From NCBI RefSeq assembly GCF_024198175.1, contig NZ_JAJVKV010000002.1, forward strand, positions 186,001 to 250,000: DNA of 64,000 nucleotides, read 5' to 3'. A program made the position numbers and the translations under genes. Within the stretch, counting starts at the first letter, position 1. Every line of letters begins with the position of its first letter. The notes beneath the pieces were generated by a model that saw only the letters and a program-made list of their open reading frames with translations, ran no database searches and was not told the DNA's origin. Shown here piece after piece: positions 1 to 9,253 of the stretch. This DNA is from Pyxidicoccus xibeiensis. GTDB taxonomy: Bacteria; Myxococcota; Myxococcia; Myxococcales; Myxococcaceae.

Positions 1-9
1 ACGAATTCA

Positions 10-27
10 GGGGGGTGGACGCCCCCC
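10..27 (+). terminator. GC-rich hairpin upstream of romR
   Basis: Six G residues (10-15) can pair with six C residues (22-27) around a 6-nt loop. It is probably the terminator of a gene lying before the window, or part of the romR leader. There is no T tract, so rho-independent termination is uncertain. Confidence 0.4.
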
Positions 28-40
28 GAGGCCCGAACCG

Positions 41-1339
41 ATGCCCAAGAATCTGCTGGTCGCCGACGACTCGCTCACCATCCGCAAGGTGATTGGGATG
101 ATCTTCGCGACCGAGGACTTTCAGGTGACCGCGGTGGACAACGGGCTCGACGCGATCTCCCGTGCCCGCGAGCTGCGCCCGGACGTGGTGCTGGCGGACG
201 TGATGATGCCGGGCAAGAGCGGCTACGAGGTGTGCGAGGCCCTGAAGGGCGACCCCGCCACGCAGGGCATCCCGGTGATGCTGCTGGCCGGCACCTTCGA
301 GGCCTTCGACGAGGGCCGCGCCCGCGCCGCCCGCGCGGACGACCACGTCGCCAAGCCCTTCGAGAGCCAGGTGCTCATCGACAAGGTGAAGGCGCTCGTC
401 GGCCAGAAGTCCAACACCATGCCGTCCTCCATGGCCACGATGGTGCGCCCGCCTTCCGCGCAGCCGGCCGCCGCGCCGGCTCCCGCGCCCCAGGCCGCGC
501 CGCCCGCCGCCGCCCGTCCGGGTGTGCCTCCCGCGCCGGGCATGGCCCGTCCTCCGGGCGCGCCGCCTCCGGGTGCGCCGGGTGCGCCGCGTCCTCCGGG
601 CCCTGGCGCCCCGCCTCCGGGCATGGCCCGTCCTCCGGGCGCGCCGCCTCCGGGTGCGCCGGGTGCGCCGCGTCCTCCGGGCCCTGGCGTTCCGCCTCCG
701 GGCATGGCCCGTCCTCCGGGCCCCGGCATGCCGCCTCCAGGCGCGCCGCGTCCTCCGGGCGCGGGGATGCCGCCTCCGGGCGCCGCCGCGCGTCCCGGCG
801 TGCCGCCTCCGCCGGGTGCGTCCGCGCCGGGCATGCCGCCGCGTCCGGGCATGCCGCCCGCGCCGGGTGCGCAGCCTCCGGGAATGGCGCGTCCGGGGGC
901 GCCCGCCGCTCCGGGCATGCCGGGTGGTTTCCCGCGTCCTCCGGGGGGCACGCCGCTGCCTCCCGCGCCCGCCGCCACTCAGCCCGCGGCGCGGGGAAGG
1001 GATCCGTTCGGCCTGGGCGCTCCGGCGCCGCAGGCGGCCCAGCCGTCCATCAGCATCGAGGACTCGCTGCCCGACACGAGCGGGGCGGAGGAGATCTCCC
1101 TGGACATGGGCACTCCGCCGGCGCCCGCGCCCACCTCGGCGCGTCCCGCCACGGCCCAGGCTCCCGCCGCCCGGCCCGCCGCCGCGGACGGGGGCGAGGC
1201 CCAGCTGCGCGAGGCGCTGTCGAAGGCCTCCCGCGAGGTCATCGAGAAGATTGCCTGGGAGGTCGTACCGCAGCTCGCGGAGACCATCATCCGCGAGGAG
1301 CTCGAGCGGCTCATCAAGGACCGAGAGACGCAGCACTGA
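41..1339 (+). CDS. romR: RomR-type response regulator, cell polarity and motility
   Basis: This 432-residue protein has an N-terminal receiver domain (about 3-120), a long Pro/Gly/Ala linker (about 140-330) and a short acidic, Glu-rich C-terminus. The receiver keeps the acidic pair D9-D10, the phospho-acceptor D53 and the Lys of KPF near 106. In Myxococcus xanthus, RomR (about 420 residues, phosphorylated at D53) localises asymmetrically to the poles. There it works with MglA, MglB and RomX to set front-rear polarity for both gliding and type IV pilus motility. The match in length, domain order, D53 and the C-terminal segment ending in RLIKDRETQH makes the assignment firm. The linker holds a 27-residue tandem duplication. 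A GAGG ribosome site lies at 28-31. valS follows 64 bases downstream. Confidence 0.9.
   Translation: MPKNLLVADDSLTIRKVIGMIFATEDFQVTAVDNGLDAISRARELRPDVVLADVMMPGKSGYEVCEALKGDPATQGIPVMLLAGTFEAFDEGRARAARADDHVAKPFESQVLIDKVKALVGQKSNTMPSSMATMVRPPSAQPAAAPAPAPQAAPPAAARPGVPPAPGMARPPGAPPPGAPGAPRPPGPGAPPPGMARPPGAPPPGAPGAPRPPGPGVPPPGMARPPGPGMPPPGAPRPPGAGMPPPGAAARPGVPPPPGASAPGMPPRPGMPPAPGAQPPGMARPGAPAAPGMPGGFPRPPGGTPLPPAPAATQPAARGRDPFGLGAPAPQAAQPSISIEDSLPDTSGAEEISLDMGTPPAPAPTSARPATAQAPAARPAAADGGEAQLREALSKASREVIEKIAWEVVPQLAETIIREELERLIKDRETQH
540..701 (+). repeat. 81-bp tandem repeat inside romR
   Basis: Two near-identical 81-bp copies (540-620 and 621-701) encode a 27-residue Pro-rich unit that begins GMARPPGAPPP. 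A third, shortened copy follows. The unit is in frame, so copy number can change linker length without breaking the gene. Confidence 0.85.
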
Positions 1340-1371
1340 GGCGTTCTTCGCCGTAACCTCCTGACCCTCCC

Positions 1372-1395
1372 GCCGGCCCCGTCCCCGGGGCCGGC
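1372..1395 (+). terminator. perfect 9-bp hairpin between romR and valS
   Basis: GCCGGCCCC (1372-1380) pairs with GGGGCCGGC (1387-1395) across a 6-nt loop. It ends 8 bases before the valS start codon. It could terminate romR transcripts, or hold the valS ribosome-binding region in a structure, since no separate Shine-Dalgarno sequence is visible there. No T tract follows. Confidence 0.45.
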
Positions 1396-1403
1396 AGTGT
1401 GCA

Positions 1404-4400
1404 ATGACCGACACCACTGAACTGTCCAAGGCCTACGAGCCGACCGAGGTCGAGGCTCGCCGCTACGCCTTCTGGCTGGAGCGCGACTACTTCCGCGCCG
1501 AGCCCACCTCCGACAAGCCCGCCTTCTCCATCGTCCTGCCGCCGCCCAACGTCACGGGCAGCCTGCACATCGGCCACGCGCTCACCGCGACCATCCAGGA
1601 CATCCTCACCCGCTGGAAGCGGATGAGTGGCTTCAACGCCCTGTGGCTCCCCGGCACGGACCACGCCGGCATCGCCACGCAGATGGTGGTGGAGAAGGAG
1701 CTGAAGAAGACCGAGGGCAAGAGCCGGCACGACCTGGGCCGCGCGAAGTTCCTCGAGCGCGTCTGGGAGTGGAAGGCAAAGTACGGCGCGCGCATCGGCG
1801 AGCAGCACCGCTTCCTGGGCGCCTCGCTGGACTGGAGCCGCGAGCGCTTCACCATGGACGAGCAGTCCTCGGCCGCGGTGCGCGAGGTCTTCGTCCGCCT
1901 GTACGAAGAGGGCCTGATGTACCGGGCCCAGAAGCTCATCAACTGGTGTCCCTCGTGCCGCACCGCCCTGAGCGACCTGGAGGTGGAGCACGAGGAGAAG
2001 AACGGCTCCATCTGGCACATCCGCTACCCGGTCAAGGACACGGAGCGCACGCTCACCGTGGCCACCACGCGCCCGGAGACGATGCTGGGCGACACGGCGG
2101 TGGCCGTGCACCCGGAGGACGAGCGCTACCAGGACCTCATCGGCAAGCACGTGGTGTTGCCGCTGACGGGCCGTGAGATTCCCATCATCGCGGACGCCGA
2201 GCTGGTGGACCCGAAGTTCGGCACCGGTGTGGTGAAGGTGACGCCCGCGCACGACTTCAACGACTACCAGACGGGGCTGCGGCACAAGCTGCCGATGCTC
2301 ACCATCCTCGACGACGCCGCGCGGATGACGAAGGAGACCGGCAAGTACGCCGGGGTGGACCGCTTCGAGGCGCGCAAGCAGGTGCTGGCGGACCTCACCG
2401 AGCAGGGGCTGCTGGAGAAGGAGGAGCCGCACAAGCTGTCGGTGGGCACCTGCCAGCGCTGCTCCACCGTGGTGGAGCCGCGCCTGTCTCCGCAGTGGTT
2501 CGTCAAGATCGAGCCGCTGGCGAAGCCGGCCATCGAGGCGGTGGAGCAGGGCCGCACGAAGTTCGTGCCCGAGTCCTGGACGAACACGTTCTTCCACTGG
2601 ATGCGCAACATCCACGACTGGTGCGTCAGCCGCCAGCTGTGGTGGGGCCACCAGATTCCCGCGTACTACTGCACCACGTGCAGCCCCCGGCAGGGCGACG
2701 ACACGGACCTGGCCCTGGATGCCCCCACGGTGAAGGTGGGCGGGGTGGACTTCGCGCGCGCGGAGCCCATCGTCGCGCGCGAGCAGCCCAAGGCCTGCCC
2801 GAAGTGCGGCGGCGCGTCCTTCATCCAGGACCCGGACGTGCTGGACACCTGGTTCTCGTCCGGGCTGTGGCCGTTCTCCACGCTGGGCTGGCCGCGCGCC
2901 ACGCCCGAGCTGAAGACCTTCTACCCGACGTCCGTCATGGAGACGGGCCACGACATCATCTTCTTCTGGGTTGCCCGGATGATGATGATGGGCCTGCACT
3001 TCATGGGCGATGTGCCCTTCCGCACCGTGTACCTGCACGCGATGGTGCGCGACGAGAAGGGCGAGAAGATGGCCAAGACGAAGGGGAACGTCATCGACCC
3101 CCTGGACATCGTCCTCGGCGCCCCGGCGGACAAGCTCCCGGCGATGCTGCGGAACAAGTTCCCGCAGGGCATGCCGCCGTTCGGCGCGGACGCGCTGCGC
3201 TTCACGCTCGCGTCGCTCACCCAGCAGGGCCGGGACATCAAGCTGTCGGTGGAGCGGCTCTCCGGCTACAAGGCGTTCTGCAACAAGCTGTGGAACGCCA
3301 GCCGCTTCGCCCTGATGAACATGGGCGAGTTCCAGCTGGACTCGCGCCCGCTCACCGAGCGCAAGCTGACGCTGGCGGACCGGTGGATCCTCTCCCGGCT
3401 GCAGCGCGCCACCACGGAGACGCGCGCGGCGCTGGACGCGTACGGCTTCGCCGAGGCGGCCTCCACGCTGTACCAGTTCCTCTGGGCCGAGTTCTGCGAC
3501 TGGTACATCGAGCTGGCCAAGGGCTCGCTGTACGGCGAGGACCCGGAGGCCAAGGACTCCACCCGCGCGGTGCTCGTGTACAGCCTGGACCGCATCCTGC
3601 GGCTGCTGCACCCGTTCATGCCGTTCATCACCGAGGAGATCTGGCAGAAGCTGCCGATGTCCCGGCCGACGGACAGCATCATGATTGCCTCGTACCCGGA
3701 GCCGGACGCCGCGCTGCTGGATGAGGCGGCCGAGGCGGAGATGGCGCCCGTCGTGGCCGCCATCGAGGGCCTGCGCACCCTGCGTGGCGAGAGCAACCTG
3801 CCGCCCGCCACCAAGGTGAAGGCCTTCATCCAGAGCCCGGACGCGCGCACGCGGGAGCTGCTGGAGCGCTGGCGTGGCTACCTGATGCCGCTGGCCGGCC
3901 TCTCCGAGGTGCAGGTGGGGGCCCCGGGCGCGAAGCCTCCGCAGGCCGCCGCCTTCGTCGGCTCCAACCTGGAGATCTACGTCCCGCTGGCGGGTCTCAT
4001 CGACCTGGACGCGGAGCGGGACCGCCTGCGCAAGGAGATTGCCCGCGCCGAGCAGGAAGCGGCGGGGGTGCTGCGCAAGCTGGAGAACCCCAACTTCGTG
4101 GCCAAGGCGCCCCCGGACGTGGTCGAGAAGGACCGCGCCCGCGTCGAGGAGCTGAATGAGCGCAAGGCCAAGCTTCAGGACCACCTGCAACGGATTGCCC
4201 CGGAGCCTTCCATGCCCGAGCACGTGCCGTCGGAGAGCAGCACGCCGTCCGAGAGCAACACGCCGTCCACGGAGGACAACCGCCTCCCCTCAGCCCCGGC
4301 CCAGGTGAAGGTCGCCCCGACGCAGGAAGAGAAGGGCGGCGTGGACCTGGGCCAGGAGCTGAAGGGTGAGATGGGGGACTCGGGCGCCGCGCCCGAGGCT

Positions 4401-5114
4401 CCGGACACCCAGGTCCAGGATGCGCTCGCGAAGCTGCGCGAGGGGACCAGGGAAGGCCTGTCCGCGGCGGACCACCATGACCTCGGCGTGGCGTACATGA
4501 GCATGGGGCTCGTGGACGACGCGATGCGGGAGTTCAACCGGGCCAAGGAAGGCGGAGAAGTCCGCGAGGCCCCGGCCACTGTCGCCGAGGCGGCTCCTGC
4601 GGCCGAGCAGGCCCTGGCGAAGCGGAAGGCCGCGGCGAAGAGCAAGCCGTCCGCTCCCGCGAAGGTGCAGGGGGACAAGCTGGCTGCGCCCGCGCAGGCC
4701 CGCGAGCCCGCGAGCCCGGCGAAGGCGAAGCAGTCGTCCGCTCCCGCGAAGGTGCACGGGGACAAGCTGGCGGTGACGGCGGCTCCGGCGAAGAAGGCCG
4801 CGGCGCCCGCGAAGAAGGCTTCGGCTCCGGCGAAGAAGGCCGCCGGGAAGAAGGCCGAGGCTCCGGCGAAGAAGGCCAGCGCCAAGAACGCCCCCGCGAA
4901 GAAGGCAGCGGTGAAGAAGGCCGCCGCGAAGAAGACGGCGGGCAAGGCGCCGGCGAAGAAGGCGCCGGCGAAGAAGGCGGCCGCGAAGAAGGGTGCGGCG
5001 GCGAAGAAGGCGGCGGGCCGGAAGGCTCCCGCGAAGAAGGCTCCCGCGAAGAAGGCGCCGGCGAAGAAGGCCACCCGGGCGAAACCCTCGGCACGGGCGA
5101 AGGCCCGGCGGTAA
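1404..5114 (+). CDS. valS: valyl-tRNA synthetase with TPR-like segment and Lys-rich tail
   Basis: Cytoplasmic class I aminoacyl-tRNA synthetase that charges tRNA-Val. HIGH is at residues 55-58 in the classic [15 protein letters not shown] context. The KMSKS loop reads KMAKT (555-559), keeping both lysines. Zinc-type cysteine pairs, an anticodon-binding domain and the C-terminal coiled-coil arm (to about 931) are present. A normal ValRS ends there, at about 900-950 residues, but this protein runs to 1236. The extra ~305 residues comprise a Pro/Ser/Glu linker, one TPR-like helical hairpin (about 1019-1052, [15 protein letters not shown]) and a histone H1-like tail of APAKKA repeats (about 1065-1236). 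The frame is open throughout and codon use is uniform, so this is a genuine fusion rather than a frameshift artefact. nadC starts 12 bases after the stop. Confidence 0.95.
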   Translation: MTDTTELSKAYEPTEVEARRYAFWLERDYFRAEPTSDKPAFSIVLPPPNVTGSLHIGHALTATIQDILTRWKRMSGFNALWLPGTDHAGIATQMVVEKELKKTEGKSRHDLGRAKFLERVWEWKAKYGARIGEQHRFLGASLDWSRERFTMDEQSSAAVREVFVRLYEEGLMYRAQKLINWCPSCRTALSDLEVEHEEKNGSIWHIRYPVKDTERTLTVATTRPETMLGDTAVAVHPEDERYQDLIGKHVVLPLTGREIPIIADAELVDPKFGTGVVKVTPAHDFNDYQTGLRHKLPMLTILDDAARMTKETGKYAGVDRFEARKQVLADLTEQGLLEKEEPHKLSVGTCQRCSTVVEPRLSPQWFVKIEPLAKPAIEAVEQGRTKFVPESWTNTFFHWMRNIHDWCVSRQLWWGHQIPAYYCTTCSPRQGDDTDLALDAPTVKVGGVDFARAEPIVAREQPKACPKCGGASFIQDPDVLDTWFSSGLWPFSTLGWPRATPELKTFYPTSVMETGHDIIFFWVARMMMMGLHFMGDVPFRTVYLHAMVRDEKGEKMAKTKGNVIDPLDIVLGAPADKLPAMLRNKFPQGMPPFGADALRFTLASLTQQGRDIKLSVERLSGYKAFCNKLWNASRFALMNMGEFQLDSRPLTERKLTLADRWILSRLQRATTETRAALDAYGFAEAASTLYQFLWAEFCDWYIELAKGSLYGEDPEAKDSTRAVLVYSLDRILRLLHPFMPFITEEIWQKLPMSRPTDSIMIASYPEPDAALLDEAAEAEMAPVVAAIEGLRTLRGESNLPPATKVKAFIQSPDARTRELLERWRGYLMPLAGLSEVQVGAPGAKPPQAAAFVGSNLEIYVPLAGLIDLDAERDRLRKEIARAEQEAAGVLRKLENPNFVAKAPPDVVEKDRARVEELNERKAKLQDHLQRIAPEPSMPEHVPSESSTPSESNTPSTEDNRLPSAPAQVKVAPTQEEKGGVDLGQELKGEMGDSGAAPEAPDTQVQDALAKLREGTREGLSAADHHDLGVAYMSMGLVDDAMREFNRAKEGGEVREAPATVAEAAPAAEQALAKRKAAAKSKPSAPAKVQGDKLAAPAQAREPASPAKAKQSSAPAKVHGDKLAVTAAPAKKAAAPAKKASAPAKKAAGKKAEAPAKKASAKNAPAKKAAVKKAAAKKTAGKAPAKKAPAKKAAAKKGAAAKKAAGRKAPAKKAPAKKAPAKKATRAKPSARAKARR
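4770..5111 (+). repeat. APAKKA-type repeats encoding the valS tail
   Basis: A low-complexity tract is built from gcg-aag-aag-gcc-type codons. It encodes dozens of [10 protein letters not shown] units like those in histone H1-like bacterial DNA-binding proteins. Confidence 0.8.
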
Positions 5115-5125
5115 CTGGAGGAGAC

Positions 5126-5998
5126 GTGCAGCAGGACTATCTCGACCGGCTCATCTCGCTCGCCCTCGATGAGGATCTCGGGGCGGCGGGAGACGTCACC
5201 TCGCAGGCCCTCATCCCTCCCGACGCGGAGGGCAGCGCGGAGCTGGTCGCCAAGGAGCAGCTGGTGCTCGCGGGACTGGGCGCGTTCACCCGTGTCTTCC
5301 ACATGGTCGACCCGGAGGTCGAGGTGGAGCTGGTCCGCCGCGACGGCGAGGAGATCAAGCCGAAGGTGGTGGCCGCGCGCTGCCATGGACGGATGCGCTC
5401 GCTCCTGGCCGCGGAGCGCACCGCGCTCAACCTCGTGCAGCGCGCCGCCGGCATCGCCACCCTGGCCCAGCAGGCGATGACGTCGGTGCGGGGGTCCAAG
5501 CTGAAGGTGCTCGACACCCGCAAGACGCCGCCGGGCATGCGCACCCTCGCCAAGGATGCGGTTCGCATGGGCGGCGCGTCCAACCACCGCTTCGGCCTCT
5601 TCGATGGCGTTCTCATCAAGGACAACCACATCGCGGCGGTGGGCGGCTCCGTCGCCGAGGCCCTCCGCCTGGCCAAGGCGCACGGTCCCCGGCTGACGAA
5701 GATTGAAATCGAGGTCACCAACCTCAAGCAGCTCGCCGAGGCCATCGAGGGCGGCGCCGACGTGGTGATGCTCGACAACATGGACGACGCGCAGATTCGC
5801 GAGGCCGTGAAGCTCACGGCCGGACGGGTGCCGCTCGAGGTCTCTGGTGGCGTCACGCTGGACCGGCTGCCCCGGCTGGCGAAGCTGGGCGTGGACTTCG
5901 TGTCCATGGGCGCGCTGACGCACTCCGCGCGGGCCATGGACCTGTCGCTGGAAATCACCGGCGCCGCGAAGAAGCCTCGCAAGCCGAAGCAGGCCTAG
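5126..5998 (+). CDS. nadC: nicotinate-nucleotide pyrophosphorylase (carboxylating)
   Basis: Quinolinate phosphoribosyltransferase of de novo NAD synthesis. It converts quinolinate and PRPP to nicotinate mononucleotide, CO2 and pyrophosphate. Its 290 residues are the usual family length. Recognisable segments are the Arg of ERTALN near 93, TRKTPPG near 132, the KDNH motif near 169 and the C-terminal EVSGGV barrel strand. The start is GTG, with GGAGGAG 2-8 bases upstream, and it sits 12 bases after valS, so it is probably cotranscribed. A strong hairpin follows at 6011-6034. Confidence 0.95.
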   Translation: MQQDYLDRLISLALDEDLGAAGDVTSQALIPPDAEGSAELVAKEQLVLAGLGAFTRVFHMVDPEVEVELVRRDGEEIKPKVVAARCHGRMRSLLAAERTALNLVQRAAGIATLAQQAMTSVRGSKLKVLDTRKTPPGMRTLAKDAVRMGGASNHRFGLFDGVLIKDNHIAAVGGSVAEALRLAKAHGPRLTKIEIEVTNLKQLAEAIEGGADVVMLDNMDDAQIREAVKLTAGRVPLEVSGGVTLDRLPRLAKLGVDFVSMGALTHSARAMDLSLEITGAAKKPRKPKQA

Positions 5999-6010
5999 CA
6001 GTCACTGCAT

Positions 6011-6034
6011 GGGCGGGGGAGCTGGCCCCCGCCC
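6011..6034 (+). terminator. terminator hairpin after nadC
   Basis: GGGCGGGGG (6011-6019) pairs perfectly with CCCCCGCCC (6026-6034) across a 6-nt loop and is followed by a moderately T-rich stretch. It lies 12 bases after the nadC stop and probably ends the romR-valS-nadC transcript. Confidence 0.65.
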
Positions 6035-6266
6035 GTTGTAGACAGTTTCTCATTGTTTCAATCCCCGAGTGCCAGCACCTGGAAGCCCTGTCGTCGCGGC
6101 AGCGCGGTATGTCGACGGCATGTGGGCGTTCTTCCTCAGGGAGCCACGCTGAGCGTGGCTGGCGGGCCGCGGTTCAGGTGCCCACGACTCGCGAGCATCG
6201 GCTCCGCTGACGGCGGCGCAATTGTTGCTCAATTGCTCGCGTACTCCTGGCGCGGGTGTGGGGCCT

Positions 6267-6296
6267 GTCACTCACAAGTGACGCCGCGCCTATCTA
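6267..6296 (+). promoter_or_regulatory. palindrome over a probable promoter
   Basis: GTCACT-caca-AGTGAC (6267-6282) is a perfect 6+6 inverted repeat. It covers the expected -35 position for a -10-like TATCTA at 6291-6296. The gene starts at 6316, about 13 bases beyond the predicted transcription start. The arrangement suggests a repressor or activator site for the 762-residue protein. Confidence 0.35.
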
Positions 6297-6315
6297 GAGA
6301 GCTGTCCAGAGGGGG

Positions 6316-8604
6316 ATGAACGTGAATGCAACGGAAGTGAAGGGAAGCCAGGGCGCCGGTCTCGTCGGCGGCTCGGACTCGACGAACCAGGCCGTGGACG
6401 ATGCGCAGGATGCGGCCCGGGCCGCGGCCGAGGCGGCACGCAAGGCGGCTGAAGCCGCCGCGGCTGCCGCGGCCGAGCGCAACGCGGAGAAGGCTCGCGA
6501 GCTGGAGGCCAAGGCGAAGGCGCTGGCGGAGACGGCGGCGAAGGCGGCGCAGAAGGCGAGCAACGCCGCGGCGAAGCTGGCGGGCGCGTTGGAGAAGCTG
6601 GAGAACCGCGGCAAGAGCGACCTCAAGCTGGCCGCGGCGGTGGAGAAAGCCACGGCCGCCGCCAAGGCCGCCAGGTCGAGCTCTGCCGCCGCCATGAACA
6701 GTGCCGCCGCGGCGACCCGCTCCAGGGCGCAGAAGCCGGTGGACCGCTATGAGAGCATGAAGGACAAGAAGCTCGAGTACGGTCCGCCCGCTCCGCAGGC
6801 GAAGCCGTCGACCCCGTCCAATGGCGCCGTCTACGGTCCGCCCGCCCCGCAGGCGAAGCCGTCCGCTTCACCCACGGGCGCCGTGTACGGTCCGCCGGCT
6901 CCGCAGCCCCGGGCGTGGCATCCGCCCATGGCGCCGCCAACCTCGCAGCCGGCCTGGAACCGCGATTCCTTCGCGGGGCCCTCGCTCCAGGACCCCTTCT
7001 ACAAGCCCGCCCCCAAGCCGCTCACGCCGGAGCAGCGCCTGGAGCTCGTGCGCGAGCGCAAGCTCGAGCAGCTGGACCGGGGCGCTCCGATGCCTCCCAG
7101 CAATCCCGTCCCCCAGGGCTTCTCCGTCTTCGAGCTCGGAAAGGCCGGGCCCATGGAGACCAAGTCGGGCGTCGTGGTGGAAGGAGAGCTCTACAACTCC
7201 CCCGAAATCACTGCGCGCGGCATGAAGCTCACCGCCGGAGTCGAAGGCACGGCCGAGTATCAGCGGAGCCTGAAGGCGTCGCAGCCCAAGCTCCAGCCCG
7301 GCGGCGGAATGACGGTCACCTTCGAGGTGAAGCAGGAGGTGAAGGGCGAGCTGTCTCCTGGCATCAACGTGGAGCGCGGCCTGGTCTCGGGCCGTGCGGC
7401 CACCAAGCACGCCCTGGGCCGTGAGACCACCTATGAGTTCACGGTCCCCGCGGACAAGGCCGAGCTCTACCAGCGGGATCCACTGCGCGCTCCGGACCCG
7501 TTCAACCCGAAGACGCTGCCGGAGGGCGCGACGCTCGTCATCAAGATGGACGACGTGCGCAGCGATGCCGTCGAGCTCGAGCTGGGGCACGCGGTGGGCG
7601 CCATGCCCTCGAAGCAGAAGCCCGGCGCGGATGGCCTGGCCGAGCCCAACCTGGTGAGCGTGGGCGGTCGCATCGAGACGGGCGGCGCGGAAATCTCCGG
7701 TCGCTCGGTGGCCATCGAGCGCCTGGAGGGCGACACCGTGCGCCTCATCGCGGGCCCGACGGAGGGACTCAAGGGGTCCTTCGCCCTCAGCGGCTTCGTC
7801 GGGGACGCGGACGGCACCTTCGAGGGCTCCATCAAGGCGGAGGTCGAGCGCTCCTTCGCCACACAGAACCTGCGGACGGTGGACCTGGACCTCAGCAAGC
7901 CCGGTGCAGCCGTCGTCTACGAGCACTTCCTGCGCACCGGCCAGCTCCCGGCGGGCGGAGGCAGCGCGGCGGTGGGCGGAGCCGAGGTCTACCAGTCCAG
8001 CTTCAAGGCCGGGGGCAAGCTCGAGGCGGCGGGGCGCTACGAGAAGGGGAGTGCCTCGGTGGCGGTGAACACCGAGTACGGCATCGACCAGAAGCAGACC
8101 TTCGGCCAGGACGGCTCCATCAGCTCGGAGTTCACCGTGAGCCAGGGGGACCGCACGGTGCAGATCTCCGAGGCCTACACGGCGGATGGCAAGGTCGACC
8201 CGAAGGGGACGGGCACCCGCTACCTCGTCCACGGCGCGCCGCAGGAGGTTGCCGAGGGCTTCCAGCGCAGCTTCAGCCCTCCGGAGGAGTTGAAGGGCAA
8301 GAAGCCCGCCCCCATCAGCGGCTCCCAGCAGGTGGAGCTCAGCCTCACCCCGGCGCAGGCCACCGAGCTGAGTGGCGTCGCGAAGGCGTACGTGGCTGAT
8401 TGGGAGGCCCAGAACAACCAGAGCTTCAACTCCGCCACGGAGCCGCTCATCTGGGCGCTGGCCAATGCGCAGGACTCCAACGAGGCGTCGACGGCCCTGG
8501 CGGACGCGGGAGGGAGGAACGAGGACTACTACGCCCTCACCCGGCTGGCGGACTTCCACGGCCAGGTGCTCCCGGGAACCGTGCGGATGGTGCCCTCGAA
8601 GTAG
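6316..8604 (+). CDS. large protein of unknown function, Ala-rich coiled coil
   Basis: I do not recognise this 762-residue protein. There is no signal peptide or membrane helix. Residues ~20-135 are an Ala/Lys/Glu-rich stretch, almost certainly a long helix or coiled coil. At 155-200 there are three 18-residue units beginning YGPPAPQ. Residues ~250-762 have a mixed composition with alternating hydrophobic and charged strands. They include a KKPAP segment near 665 and a Gln/Asn-containing helical end. The combination of cytosolic start, helical N-terminus, Pro linker and beta-rich body is seen in some exported effector or structural proteins, but nothing here proves that. GAGGGGG precedes the ATG. 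The gene stands alone, flanked by its own promoter-like palindrome and two terminator hairpins. Confidence 0.8.
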   Translation: MNVNATEVKGSQGAGLVGGSDSTNQAVDDAQDAARAAAEAARKAAEAAAAAAAERNAEKARELEAKAKALAETAAKAAQKASNAAAKLAGALEKLENRGKSDLKLAAAVEKATAAAKAARSSSAAAMNSAAAATRSRAQKPVDRYESMKDKKLEYGPPAPQAKPSTPSNGAVYGPPAPQAKPSASPTGAVYGPPAPQPRAWHPPMAPPTSQPAWNRDSFAGPSLQDPFYKPAPKPLTPEQRLELVRERKLEQLDRGAPMPPSNPVPQGFSVFELGKAGPMETKSGVVVEGELYNSPEITARGMKLTAGVEGTAEYQRSLKASQPKLQPGGGMTVTFEVKQEVKGELSPGINVERGLVSGRAATKHALGRETTYEFTVPADKAELYQRDPLRAPDPFNPKTLPEGATLVIKMDDVRSDAVELELGHAVGAMPSKQKPGADGLAEPNLVSVGGRIETGGAEISGRSVAIERLEGDTVRLIAGPTEGLKGSFALSGFVGDADGTFEGSIKAEVERSFATQNLRTVDLDLSKPGAAVVYEHFLRTGQLPAGGGSAAVGGAEVYQSSFKAGGKLEAAGRYEKGSASVAVNTEYGIDQKQTFGQDGSISSEFTVSQGDRTVQISEAYTADGKVDPKGTGTRYLVHGAPQEVAEGFQRSFSPPEELKGKKPAPISGSQQVELSLTPAQATELSGVAKAYVADWEAQNNQSFNSATEPLIWALANAQDSNEASTALADAGGRNEDYYALTRLADFHGQVLPGTVRMVPSK
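6778..6903 (+). repeat. 54-bp repeat, YGPPAPQ units
   Basis: In-frame copies start at 6778 and 6832, and a third, partial copy starts at 6886. They encode an 18-residue unit YGPPAPQAKPS plus a spacer ending GAV. Confidence 0.8.
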
Positions 8605-8628
8605 TCCGCCAGCGCCTCGGGGCCGGAG

Positions 8629-8698
8629 AGTGGCGGCGGGGATTTTCGCCACTACGCTGCAGGGTTGAAGCCCACCCGCGTCTTTTTTCGCGGGTGGG
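8629..8698 (+). terminator. two tandem terminator hairpins
   Basis: The first pairs AGTGGCG (8629-8635) with CGCCACT (8647-8653). The second pairs CCCACCCGCG (8671-8680) with CGCGGGTGGG (8689-8698) around a TCTTTTTT loop. They separate the 762-residue gene from the sigma-factor operon. Confidence 0.65.
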
Positions 8699-8743
8699 TT
8701 CCCATGCGGGCCGGCTCGCTTGTCTCAAGGGCGTGGAGAGCCA

Positions 8744-9253
8744 ATGGCACGAGGACTGAGCGCCTCGGAGCTCACAGATATCTACGAATTCTACGCGCCC
8801 ACGGTCTACCGGCGGGCCAGGGCCCTGCTCGGCCGTGATTCGGACGCCTGGGATGCCGTGCAGGAGGTGTTCTGCCGGCTGCTGGAGTCCGGGGGCGCGT
8901 TCCGCGCGGAGGCGCGCCCCATGACCTACATCTATCGGGTCACGACCAATGTCTCCCTCAACCTGCTGCGCTCTCGCGCCTTGAGGGATGTGGCGGCTGA
9001 AGAGTCCCCGCCGGAGGACGCGAGGGAGATGCCGGAGGAAGTGGAGGCCCGCAACCTCCTGCGCGCGCTCTCGCGCGAGCTGGATGAGCGGGCCCTGCAG
9101 ATTGCCACGCTCCACTTCATGGACTCGCTCACCCAGGAGGAAATCGTGGAGGTGGTGGGGCTGTCGCGAAAGACGGTGGGCCGGGAGCTGGAGAAGGTGC
9201 GCGCGCGGGCGCGCGAGCTCGCCCTGGAACCCCGGCAGGGGGCGCACTCATGA
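8744..9253 (+). CDS. ECF-type RNA polymerase sigma factor
   Basis: This 169-residue sigma-70 family protein contains only regions 2 and 4. Region 2 (about 10-85) includes the core-binding DAVQEVFCRL and the -10-binding TYIYRVTTN segment. Region 4 (about 105-160) has a helix-turn-helix, QEEIVEVVGLSRKTV. The ATG at 8744 is chosen because GTGGAGAG lies just upstream; a TTG at 8720 would add eight residues without a ribosome site. The gene overlaps the next by ATGA, the standard coupling of an ECF sigma factor to its anti-sigma factor. It probably autoregulates this operon. Confidence 0.9.
   Translation: MARGLSASELTDIYEFYAPTVYRRARALLGRDSDAWDAVQEVFCRLLESGGAFRAEARPMTYIYRVTTNVSLNLLRSRALRDVAAEESPPEDAREMPEEVEARNLLRALSRELDERALQIATLHFMDSLTQEEIVEVVGLSRKTVGRELEKVRARARELALEPRQGAHS

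Larger units (their letters stand above)
5999..6315. other. 317-bp intergenic region after nadC
   Basis: No convincing gene is present. It holds the terminator hairpin at 6011-6034, an inverted repeat at 6142-6160 (AGCCACGCT/AGCGTGGCT around one base), and an A/T-richer patch near 6215-6240. A palindrome at 6267-6282 lies upstream of a -10-like TATCTA at 6291-6296, which probably belongs to the promoter of the next gene. Confidence 0.6.

Noticed and set aside
1314-4223. A 969-codon open frame antisense to valS, and similar long frames antisense to the hybrid kinase and the giant barrel gene
   Set aside because: In very GC-rich DNA the complementary frames stay open by chance. The translations are His/Arg/Gly-rich without any domain, while the sense frames encode clear families.
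4770-5111. Separate histone H1-like gene downstream of valS
   Set aside because: There is no stop codon between the ValRS core and the Lys-rich region, and no start with a ribosome site in the tail.
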